A stretch of 9,508 nt of DNA, from contig JANTFF010000012.1 of assembly GCA_024763575.1 (NCBI GenBank), forward strand, positions 1-9,508, read 5' to 3'. How positions within the stretch are numbered: the first letter of the stretch is position 1; each line of letters opens with the position of its first letter. Both the position numbers and the translations under genes were made by a program. The notes below the pieces were generated by a model, which saw only the letters and a list, made by a program, of their open reading frames with translations, did not search any database and had not been told where the DNA came from. Of this stretch, positions 1 through 6,348 are shown in pieces. The stretch is from Sulfurovum sp. (GTDB taxonomy: Bacteria; Campylobacterota; Campylobacteria; Campylobacterales; Sulfurovaceae).

Positions 1-214
1 AATATTTTTTGATTACAGTTTTACTATTCTTGGAAAGTTATTATTTAATTAATCCTAATTAAGATAATATATAAAATAAATTAATAATTATATTTACTTA
101 AAGTTATACTTATCAATATAATTAAATATTTTCTGTTATTATTGTTTCCAAAATAGGTAACACTTATAAATAAAATCTCTTTTTCTTATATATTTAATGT
201 AAATTAATCTTTTC

Positions 215-253
215 TATAAGGCTATATTTTATACTATATAACATAGCCTTATA
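215..253 (+). promoter_or_regulatory. Putative promoter with an 11-bp inverted repeat around the -10 box
   Basis: TATAAGGCTAT (215-225) and ATAGCCTTATA (243-253) are perfect reverse complements separated by 17 bases. The spacer contains TATACT (230-235), a good -10 hexamer; no clear -35 is seen, as is common in Campylobacterota. If TATACT is the -10, transcription would start near 242 and the first operon would have a leader of roughly 65 bases. Arms flanking a -10 suit a repressor operator, but an RNA hairpin is equally possible if transcription starts further upstream. No U-tract follows, so it is not a normal terminator. The promoter role is inferred. Confidence 0.45.
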
Positions 254-267
254 TTAAGAGAGAATTA

Positions 268-298
268 CTCCTAATTAGACTATAGAAATTAGAGGAGG
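268..298 (+). promoter_or_regulatory. Ribosome site of the first gene, inside a possible masking hairpin
   Basis: AGAGGAGG (291-298) is a strong Shine-Dalgarno seven bases before the ATG at 306. Just upstream, CTCCT (268-272) can pair with AGGAG (293-297), and AATT (273-276) with AATT (287-290). This gives nine base pairs with a two-base bulge (291-292) and a ten-base loop. The helix would hide the ribosome site and could make translation conditional. The pairing is read directly from sequence; any regulatory role is inference. Confidence 0.5.
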
Positions 299-305
299 AA
301 AGCCT

Positions 306-2690
306 ATGCAGGTGGAAGTGTCAAGAAGAAGATTTCTTCAAAGCAGTGTTGCGATGACAATTGTGGGTGGCTCGATGATGGGTGCTACTAATTTACTTGG
401 TAGTGAAGAAGAGTCTCATGGTGGTGTATCTAAATCCATTACAACCAAAACTGGAACGGGAAAAGCAGAAGATATTCCAGTACTTTGTGGTATGTGTGTA
501 AATAAATGTGCAGCTTTTGCACGAGTAGAAGATGGTGTAGTAACTAAACTAAATCCAAATCCTTATTTTCCTAAATCAAGAAATATGTTATGTCCAAGAG
601 GAAATGCAGGTATTCAAACAACTTATGATGCAGATAGATTGAAATATCCATTAATCCGTATCGGAGAGAGAGGTGATGGACAGTATAAAAGAGTATCATG
701 GGAACAAGCTTATGATGCAATTGTAAATGGTACTGATAAATTCAAAGGTCTCAAACAGATTTTAGATGAAGAGAAAGATAATAGAGCAACTATTGGTTAT
801 GCCAATGGTGAAGGACTTTCAAAAGAGGGATTTGAAGTTTTAGTCGGTCAAAAAATAGGAACTCCAAACTATGTTGATGAAGTCTCTATCTGTTTAGAAA
901 CAGCTGGTGGTGGTTTCTTTTCAACTATTGGAACTTACCCTGAAATAGATTTTGAACATGCTGATTATTTGGTAATTGCTGGTGCAAATAGAGCAGAAGC
1001 TATTATTACACCTGATACATTAGATATGTTTAGATATACAAAAGGTAGAGGACTGAAAACTGTATGTATTGACCCTAGATTTACAAATACAGCTATCAAA
1101 TCTGATAAGTGGTTACCAATTAACCCTGGAACTGATTTGGCTTTTGTACTTGCTTTAACTTGGATTGTATTTAGTGAAAATCTCCAAAATGAAGAGTATA
1201 TGAAAAAATATGGTGTAGGTTATCAAGAGTATAAACAACATATACTTTCTCATAAATATACTCCAGAGTGGGCTGAACCTATTTGTGGTATTAAAGCAAA
1301 AGAGATATATACTATTGCACGCGAATTTATGAATGCAGAAAATCCTATATATTACCCTGGTCGTCGTAGTGTATTTTCAGCAAATGATTATCAATTGCGT
1401 CGTGCAATGGCAATCTTCCAAGCACTTAGTGGAAACATGGATAAAAAAGGTGGATATATATTTGGTAATCGTGGTCTTTTACCTCCTGAAATTATCAACT
1501 CTCCTATATATGCAAATACCAAAGAGAGATTTGACACAGAAGGAATTGCTTTTCCTACATTGAAATCAGGTTCTTGGATTGTATTTAGAAATATGGTACT
1601 TGAAGGGAAAAATCCTTATCCAGTTAAAGCTATGCTAATTCGTAAACACAATCCTATGATGAGTGTACCAAATACAGCCAAAACAGAAGAATTCCTCAAA
1701 AAAATGGAGCTTAATGTTGTTATTGATATTTTACCAACAGATACAGCAATGTTGGCAGATGTAATTTTACCAGAAGCTAGTTATTTGGAGAGAATGTCAC
1801 CTGTTAAATCTTATGGCTTTTTGGAACCATCCGTAGTTATGCGTAAACCAGCTATCAAACCTCTATTTGAGACTAGAACTCCTGAAGTTATATTCAAAGA
1901 GTTAGGTGAGAAATTATCCAAACCTCTTTTTGAAGTGAGTAAAAAACATAATTCAGCTCTACAAGAACTTATCAAAGAAAAAGGTGAAAAAGTAGCATTT
2001 GAAGAGGGTGGATATAATCTAGCTGAACCTTTTGAAACTCCAATTGAAGAGAAAAACAAAGAGATTATAACAGAGGTATTTGGTGAAAAAGCTTGGGAGA
2101 TAATAGATGAAAAAGGTGTATATTACCCAGATATAGAAAAATATCATAAACAGTTAAATCCAAATGATTTTGAATATTATCCAAAAAGCAAAAGAAAATA
2201 TACCACTCGTGGAGATATGCTACAAGTAATTTGTAAAAATGACTCTCTATCAACAAATGGAATTGATGCTATGCCTACTTGGAAAGATGAGTGGAAATTC
2301 TCTGTTCCAGCAGGTAAATATAGACTAATTACTGGAAGACATGCACAATTCACACAATCTGGTACTCAAAATAATATTATGCTTCGTGATTTAATTCCTA
2401 CTAACTTTGTTTGGATTAACCAAAGAGAAGCAGACAAAAAAGGTATAAAATTTGGTGATATGGTAGAGATAAAGAGTGAAGTTGGTAAAATTCATCTAAA
2501 AGCATATCCTACTGAAAAAATTGCTCCAAATCAGATATTTTTACTTCATGGTTTTGGAAGTGAAAGTAAAGGTATGGAGTTTGCTTATGGCAATGGTGGA
2601 AATGATGCGGCTATTATCAAAGATGATATTGAGCCTATGTATGGTGCATCGGTAATGCACAGTACAAATTGCGAAATAAGAAAGGTGTAA
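306..2690 (+). CDS. psrA: Psr/Phs-type molybdopterin oxidoreductase catalytic subunit (polysulfide/thiosulfate reductase-like)
   Basis: This is the 794-residue catalytic subunit of a periplasmic DMSO-reductase-superfamily enzyme, probably reducing polysulfide, sulfur or thiosulfate at a bis-MGD molybdenum site. It begins with a twin-arginine signal, SRRRFLQ at residues 6-12 followed by a hydrophobic stretch, so it should be exported folded by Tat. A [4Fe-4S] site follows: Cys61, Cys64, Cys68 and Cys96. Cys196, in the segment SICLETAGGG, is at the expected place for the Mo-ligating cysteine of the PsrA/PhsA group. The C-terminal region from about 671 looks like the molybdopterin-dinucleotide-binding domain (ITGRH, HGFG). 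The length is slightly above that of classical PsrA. The start is supported by a strong ribosome site and by the Tat motif lying right at the N terminus. It is the first gene of a four-gene operon, with the next gene two bases away. The substrate cannot be settled from sequence: polysulfide, thiosulfate, or less likely an arsenate- or selenate-type oxyanion. Confidence 0.85.
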   Translation: MQVEVSRRRFLQSSVAMTIVGGSMMGATNLLGSEEESHGGVSKSITTKTGTGKAEDIPVLCGMCVNKCAAFARVEDGVVTKLNPNPYFPKSRNMLCPRGNAGIQTTYDADRLKYPLIRIGERGDGQYKRVSWEQAYDAIVNGTDKFKGLKQILDEEKDNRATIGYANGEGLSKEGFEVLVGQKIGTPNYVDEVSICLETAGGGFFSTIGTYPEIDFEHADYLVIAGANRAEAIITPDTLDMFRYTKGRGLKTVCIDPRFTNTAIKSDKWLPINPGTDLAFVLALTWIVFSENLQNEEYMKKYGVGYQEYKQHILSHKYTPEWAEPICGIKAKEIYTIAREFMNAENPIYYPGRRSVFSANDYQLRRAMAIFQALSGNMDKKGGYIFGNRGLLPPEIINSPIYANTKERFDTEGIAFPTLKSGSWIVFRNMVLEGKNPYPVKAMLIRKHNPMMSVPNTAKTEEFLKKMELNVVIDILPTDTAMLADVILPEASYLERMSPVKSYGFLEPSVVMRKPAIKPLFETRTPEVIFKELGEKLSKPLFEVSKKHNSALQELIKEKGEKVAFEEGGYNLAEPFETPIEEKNKEIITEVFGEKAWEIIDEKGVYYPDIEKYHKQLNPNDFEYYPKSKRKYTTRGDMLQVICKNDSLSTNGIDAMPTWKDEWKFSVPAGKYRLITGRHAQFTQSGTQNNIMLRDLIPTNFVWINQREADKKGIKFGDMVEIKSEVGKIHLKAYPTEKIAPNQIFLLHGFGSESKGMEFAYGNGGNDAAIIKDDIEPMYGASVMHSTNCEIRKV

Positions 2691-2692
2691 TC

Positions 2693-3256
2693 ATGGCAAG
2701 ATATGGAATGGCTTTAGATTATAAAAACTGTATAAACTGTAAAGCGTGTGAAGTCGCCTGTAAAGAGGAGAATGGTGTAGAACTTGGAGCTGAAAAGCAT
2801 AGAATTTGGGTTGGTTCTAATAATCCAACTGGTATATGGCCAAATCTTGATATAACTTCTGCTACATTTGTACCAAGTCAATGTCAACATTGTGAAGATG
2901 CACCTTGTCAAGAGGTTTGTCCAACACAGGCTACATATTATGATGAAAATCATGTAGTTAGAGTTGATAGTGACAAATGTATTTTGTGTTCATACTGTAT
3001 GAATGCTTGTCCTTACGATGCTAGATATGTAGATGATAGAACAATGACCATTGATAAGTGTACTTTCTGTTCAGATACAAGATTAGCACGAGGTGAGACA
3101 ACAACTGCTTGTCAAAATACCTGTCCAACCAAAGTACGAACATTTGGTGACCTCGATGATTATGATAGTGAGATTAGTCAATTGCTAAGAACGAGAGAAC
3201 ACTTCTCACTAAAAGCCCACCTTGGAACCAATCCAAAACTATTTTATCTAACATAA
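2693..3256 (+). CDS. psrB: Four-cluster ferredoxin electron-transfer subunit (PsrB/DmsB/NrfC-like)
   Basis: This 187-residue Fe-S protein should relay electrons between the membrane subunit and the molybdenum subunit. Sixteen cysteines form four clusters: 13/16/19/23, 64/67/72/76, 96/99/102/106 and 123/126/140/144. The order and spacings, including the long 13-residue gap in the last group, are those of the DmsB/PsrB/NrfC family. There is no signal peptide, as is usual for this subunit, which travels through Tat bound to its partner. I chose the ATG at 2693 over an in-frame TTG at 2669: the TTG start would overlap the preceding gene, while AAAGGTG (2681-2687) sits five bases before the ATG and the protein then begins MARYGM, with the first cluster ten residues further on. 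It begins two bases after the preceding stop, implying translational coupling. The C-terminal HLGTNPKLFYL is typical of the family. Confidence 0.9.
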   Translation: MARYGMALDYKNCINCKACEVACKEENGVELGAEKHRIWVGSNNPTGIWPNLDITSATFVPSQCQHCEDAPCQEVCPTQATYYDENHVVRVDSDKCILCSYCMNACPYDARYVDDRTMTIDKCTFCSDTRLARGETTTACQNTCPTKVRTFGDLDDYDSEISQLLRTREHFSLKAHLGTNPKLFYLT

Positions 3257-3268
3257 GGAGGTGTTAAT

Positions 3269-4462
3269 ATGATTGCAAAAGCTAAAGAATTTATAACAAC
3301 AATTCCTGTAAACAAAGTTAGTATTAAAGATTTGTTGAGTTTTGAAAAATCGCCACGAAATATGCTTGTGGCAGTGTTGACAGTGGCATTTATTGCACTG
3401 TTTGTAATAGGTGTAGCCAACTATTTAATACATAGTCATCATGCCTATAATGTAACTAGACAACACCCTTGGGGATTGCTTATTGCTGTATATATCTTCT
3501 TTGTTGTTAGTTCCACAGGATTATGTATTATTGGCTCATTGGGTGATGTGTTTGGATTTAAAGATTATGAGCTTATCTCCAAAAGAGCTATTTTTGGCTC
3601 TATTGTAACTATTTTAGCAGGGTTTGCTGTTATCGCTTTTGAGATAGGTCACCCCGTTACCATGTTGATTTATAATGTTCTAAGTCCAGGGCTAACCTCT
3701 GCTATTTGGTGGATGGGTACACTTTATGGAATTTATTTGACATTTATGATTGTAGAGTTTATATTCTTGCTTAAAGGTGATATGAAAAGTGCTAAAAGAT
3801 TTGGTCTTATTGGGCTATTAGTTGGTCTTGCAGCACACTCAAACTTGGGAAGTGTATTTGGTTTTCTAAATGCTAGACCAATTTCAAATGGAGTATTTTA
3901 TCCAACTTACTTTATTTTGACAGCATTTATCACAGGTATCTATCTAGCATATATAATGATGGGCTTTAGATATAAACTTGATTTCTCAGCAGAGGTTAAA
4001 AAGATGTTAGAAGGATTGGCTAAAATCCAAGGACTTCTGATTTCTATTCTTATATTCTTTGTTGCGTGGAAAATGTTAACAGATGTATATGGTGGGATGC
4101 CAAATCGTGCAGAAGTAGCCGTTCATATCTTCCATTCATGGACATTTTGGGCAGAAGTGATTTTGGCAATGATTATTCCACTCTTTATTATTCTTAGAGA
4201 TATGGGTAAATCACCTATACTCTTCTTTTGGGCATCATTAAGTGGTATGGTAGGTGTATTTTTTATGAGATATAATCTCGTACATGATACACAATTAAAA
4301 CCTCTTCAAATGATGAAAATAGAAGAGTATCAGTTACCTCCAGAATGGGTACACTACTTCCCAAGTATGACAGAGATTATGATAAGTTTGGGTGGACTAG
4401 GTCTTTGTATAGCTATGTATTATGTAGGAACAAAACTATTTAATTTAGATAGTGACCATTAA
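3269..4462 (+). CDS. psrC: NrfD/PsrC-family membrane subunit, ten-helix type
   Basis: This 397-residue integral membrane protein is the likely quinone-reactive anchor of the complex. I count ten hydrophobic helices at about residues 32-54, 68-95, 106-126, 143-168, 178-200, 209-233, 252-272, 285-309, 316-337 and 366-391. Family-like features are the SSTGLCIIGSLGDVF segment in helix 2, the tryptophan-rich start of helix 4 (AIWWMG) and FFMRYNLV in helix 9, which resembles the RxN motif of HybB/DsrP-type NrfD proteins. Ten helices and about 400 residues differ from classical PsrC, which is shorter with eight helices, so this belongs to the larger HybB/DsrP-like branch. No heme-binding motif is evident. 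The ribosome site AAGGAGGT (3255-3262) overlaps the previous stop codon, so translation is probably coupled. The symbol reflects operon position rather than certain orthology. Confidence 0.8.
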   Translation: MIAKAKEFITTIPVNKVSIKDLLSFEKSPRNMLVAVLTVAFIALFVIGVANYLIHSHHAYNVTRQHPWGLLIAVYIFFVVSSTGLCIIGSLGDVFGFKDYELISKRAIFGSIVTILAGFAVIAFEIGHPVTMLIYNVLSPGLTSAIWWMGTLYGIYLTFMIVEFIFLLKGDMKSAKRFGLIGLLVGLAAHSNLGSVFGFLNARPISNGVFYPTYFILTAFITGIYLAYIMMGFRYKLDFSAEVKKMLEGLAKIQGLLISILIFFVAWKMLTDVYGGMPNRAEVAVHIFHSWTFWAEVILAMIIPLFIILRDMGKSPILFFWASLSGMVGVFFMRYNLVHDTQLKPLQMMKIEEYQLPPEWVHYFPSMTEIMISLGGLGLCIAMYYVGTKLFNLDSDH

Positions 4463-4473
4463 AAGGAGAGAAA

Positions 4474-4800
4474 ATGAAAAAAACAACACAATACTTTATA
4501 GCTTTAGTACTAGGATTGACACTTTTAAGTAGTAGTGCCTTGGCAGATGCTTTTAAAGGTGGTAGAATTTTGGGAAATGCCATGCTTCATGGTCACTGTC
4601 CTATACTAACAGCTGATTTGGCAGGAACACATAGCCGTGATGAGTGGGCAACAATTGTACAAGATGGTAAACTTCAAGAGACAATAACGCAAATTTGTCC
4701 TAAAGCAAAAGTTGACCCAATTCCAGAAAAAGATATGAAAGATGTCTTGGACTATTTACAATACTATTCCAGAGGTGGAGGAGCTTTACCAAGCTGTTAG
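4474..4800 (+). CDS. Small exported cytochrome-c-like protein lacking a heme motif
   Basis: This 108-residue protein is probably periplasmic. The Sec signal peptide spans about residues 1-24, with cleavage after SALA. The mature part of about 84 residues follows the outline of a small class I cytochrome c: an N-terminal helix (FKGGRILG), an Asp-Glu-Trp helix in the middle (SRDEWATIV, 54-62) and a C-terminal helix (EKDMKDVLDYLQYYS, 85-99). Where CXXCH is expected there is only HGHC (39-42), and no CXXCH occurs anywhere. Three cysteines remain, at 42, 75 and at the very C terminus (108), plus His39, His41 and His53. It is the last gene of the operon, eleven bases after the membrane subunit, with AAAGGAGAG as ribosome site and a terminator directly behind. 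It could be a heme-less structural subunit, a metal or sulfur carrier, or a heme protein attached differently. The fold match is by eye, so the family is uncertain; the operon link is firm. Confidence 0.7.
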   Translation: MKKTTQYFIALVLGLTLLSSSALADAFKGGRILGNAMLHGHCPILTADLAGTHSRDEWATIVQDGKLQETITQICPKAKVDPIPEKDMKDVLDYLQYYSRGGGALPSC

Positions 4801-4810
4801 ACTTCTATTT

Positions 4811-4850
4811 AACTCTTAGGTTTTCCTAAGAGTTTCTACTTTATTTTTTT
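4811..4850 (+). terminator. Rho-independent terminator of the psr-like operon
   Basis: AACTCTTAGG (4811-4820) and CCTAAGAGTT (4825-4834) form a perfect ten-base-pair stem with a TTTT loop, followed by a T-rich tail ending in seven T (4844-4850). It lies ten bases after the last stop codon. On the minus strand the stem is followed by AAATAG, so it should work mainly for the plus-strand operon, although it also lies just past the convergent minus-strand gene. Confidence 0.9.
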
Positions 4851-4855
4851 CTACT

Positions 4856-5083
4856 TTATCTTTTCTTAGGCTCTATATCACAATATTTTTTTTTCAAAAC
4901 AACCCTCATAATAAAATCTTTGGTAATCAAAGCAAAACAATAAACCCAAAGAATATCCATTATGATATTTTGTCGATAATCCAATCCATAATATAAAATA
5001 GGCAAACCGATAAATACAAACCATTTAATATAATAAAAAAATAAAATACCTGCACCATAAATCTCTTTGAGTATATGTTTCAC
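4856..5083 (-). CDS. Small two-helix membrane protein of unknown function, coupled to mrp
   Basis: This 75-residue protein has two hydrophobic helices, about residues 11-33 (GILFFYYIKWFVFIGLPILYYG) and 40-58 (IIMDILWVYCFALITKDF), with a basic tail (VVLKKKY...PKKR). I do not recognise the family. The start is GTG at 5083. Its ribosome site AGGAG (5090-5094) overlaps the stop codon of the upstream mrp gene, so the two are very likely co-translated. That arrangement, rather than homology, is the main argument that it is a real gene. A role linked to Mrp cannot be claimed from sequence. Aromatic residues are dense in the first helix, and the C-terminal charge suggests a cytoplasmic tail. Confidence 0.7.
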   Translation of the reverse strand: MKHILKEIYGAGILFFYYIKWFVFIGLPILYYGLDYRQNIIMDILWVYCFALITKDFIMRVVLKKKYCDIEPKKR

Positions 5084-5092
5084 TTTTATCTC

Positions 5093-6178
5093 CTAAAAAA
5101 TAGTAGGTTGAATAGATTGATTATCTACTCCACCATCTTCATTTACTTCTATAAGTTTATCCCATAATTTTGTAGCTATATCTTGATACCTTTTAGAGGT
5201 TTCACAATTTGGAGCTAATACAGTAATAGGCAATCCACTATCTCCACCCTCTCTAATGGCTGGTTCTATTGGAATTTCTCCCAAAACCTCTGTAGAATAG
5301 GCATCTGCTAGAGGTTGTGTCGTTCCTTTACCAAAAATATCATACTCTTTACCACTATCAGGACAGATAAATCCACTCATATTCTCTACAATACCAGCTA
5401 TAGGAATATGTAGTTGAGTAAACATATCCATGCTACGAATAGTATCATCTAATGCTACCTTTTGAGGTGTAGTAACACAGACTCCAGAGGTAACAGGCAG
5501 ACTTTGAGCCAAAGCTAACTGTGCATCACCAGTACCTGGGGGCATATCAAAAAGTAACACATCCAAGCTACCCCAATCTATATCTTCTAACATCTGTTCA
5601 ATGGCTTGTGTAACCATTGCACCTTTCCATATCAGAGAAGCACCTCTTGCAATCAATGAACCAATAGACATTACTTTGATATTATGAGCTAAAATAGGTT
5701 TGATAGTTTTACCCAAAAATATAGGCTCTTGCCCCTCTATTCCCATCATTCTAGGGATATTAGGTCCATATATATCAGCATCTAATAGCCCTACTCTTTT
5801 ACCTTGTTGTGCTAATGCAATAGCTAGATTAACCGTTGTAGTTGATTTACCCACTCCACCTTTTCCAGAACTAACCATTACAAAATTTTGGATATTTGGA
5901 AGTAGATTTTTGCCATGAGAACTTGTCTCTCTAGGTAGTTTTGGCTTGATAATAGTAATATCTAAATTTATATCACCCAAAAATGAAATCCGTTTACTAA
6001 TCTCACTTCTAAGTTGCTCTTCTACTTTGGGGTCAGATGAGGGAATATCTAATGTAATAGATAGTTTATTATCAACTATCTCTATATCTTTTACAAAATC
6101 AAACTCTACAATGCTTTTATGGAAACTAGGATATAAAACCTCTTTTAATTTCTCTTGAACTTTTGTTATATTTATCAT
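5093..6178 (-). CDS. mrp: Mrp/NBP35-family ATP-binding iron-sulfur carrier protein
   Basis: This 361-residue cytoplasmic P-loop ATPase of the Mrp/ApbC/Nbp35 family is thought to hold and pass on [4Fe-4S] clusters to apoproteins. Residues 1-80 form a DUF59/MIP18-like domain. The deviant Walker A, GKGGVGKST, spans 105-113; a DADIYGPN switch follows (133-140), then Walker B/switch DMPPGTGD (211-218). The family normally has CXXC near the C terminus as the cluster-bridging site; here it reads ICPDSG, with Cys272 kept but the second position Ser275. Other cysteines are Cys234 and Cys325. The start ATG at 6178 has GAGGAG (6187-6192 on the plus strand) eight bases upstream, and a TATAAT box lies at 6205-6210. 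It leads a two-gene unit with the small membrane protein. Family assignment is secure; whether the altered motif still bridges a cluster is open. Confidence 0.93.
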   Translation of the reverse strand: MINITKVQEKLKEVLYPSFHKSIVEFDFVKDIEIVDNKLSITLDIPSSDPKVEEQLRSEISKRISFLGDINLDITIIKPKLPRETSSHGKNLLPNIQNFVMVSSGKGGVGKSTTTVNLAIALAQQGKRVGLLDADIYGPNIPRMMGIEGQEPIFLGKTIKPILAHNIKVMSIGSLIARGASLIWKGAMVTQAIEQMLEDIDWGSLDVLLFDMPPGTGDAQLALAQSLPVTSGVCVTTPQKVALDDTIRSMDMFTQLHIPIAGIVENMSGFICPDSGKEYDIFGKGTTQPLADAYSTEVLGEIPIEPAIREGGDSGLPITVLAPNCETSKRYQDIATKLWDKLIEVNEDGGVDNQSIQPTIF

Positions 6179-6204
6179 ATATATAACTCCTCATTATTTT
6201 AATA

Positions 6205-6210
6205 ATTATA
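6205..6210 (-). promoter_or_regulatory. Putative -10 box for mrp
   Basis: On the minus strand TATAAT lies 27 to 32 bases upstream of the mrp ATG, preceded by T/A-rich sequence with no clear -35. Transcription would start near 6198, giving a leader of about 20 bases that includes the GAGGAG ribosome site. Confidence 0.5.
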
Positions 6211-6250
6211 TCATAACTTGAAAAGATTAAAATTGAGTGAATTGGGATTA

Positions 6251-6292
6251 TTATAGAGAAGCATCTCTACAAGATGTGAAACTTATAGAGAT
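6251..6292. repeat. Short direct and inverted repeats between porin and mrp
   Basis: TTATAGAGA occurs twice (6251-6259 and 6283-6291). The intervening ATCTCTA (6263-6269) can pair with the first copy (TAGAGA 6254-6259, loop AGCA) or with the second (TAGAGAT 6286-6292), so two alternative small hairpins exist. The segment is upstream of the mrp promoter and downstream of the porin. It may be an operator or part of a transcript end; it could also be chance in AT-rich DNA. Confidence 0.35.
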
Positions 6293-6299
6293 TTGAGAA

Positions 6300-6335
6300 A
6301 ATGTGAAAATTACAAGGCAGTTTAGAGACATGCCT
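6300..6335 (-). terminator. Possible weak terminator after the porin gene
   Basis: Reading the minus strand after the porin stop, AGGCA and TGCCT (6331-6335 and 6315-6319 on the plus strand) form a five-base-pair stem with an eleven-base loop, followed by a T-rich but interrupted stretch (TTGTAATTTTCACATTTTC). The stem is short, so termination here is uncertain; no better candidate is seen before mrp. Confidence 0.3.
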
Positions 6336-6348
6336 AAGGTCAAATGAT

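Larger units (their letters stand above)
1..305. other. AT-rich gene-free leader upstream of the psr-like operon
   Basis: No open reading frame of useful length with a ribosome site is visible on either strand. The stretch is extremely poor in G and C, mostly A/T runs. A 7-bp palindrome, TTAATTA/TAATTAA (45-51 and 56-62), lies far upstream, but such repeats are expected by chance at this composition. The last 90 bases hold the only convincing structure: the inverted repeat around a -10-like box and the hairpin over the ribosome site, both listed separately. Any gene upstream must end before the window starts. Confidence 0.7.

Noticed and set aside
1333..2256. Overlapping open frames on both strands inside the catalytic subunit gene
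   Set aside because: All lie within the conserved coding frame, have no ribosome sites, and encode unrecognisable sequence.
2669..2692. In-frame TTG that would lengthen the Fe-S subunit by eight residues
   Set aside because: It lies inside the previous gene without a ribosome site, while the ATG at 2693 has one and gives the standard family N terminus.
5700..6158. Two plus-strand open frames inside mrp
   Set aside because: They are antisense to strongly conserved Mrp motifs and show no start signals.
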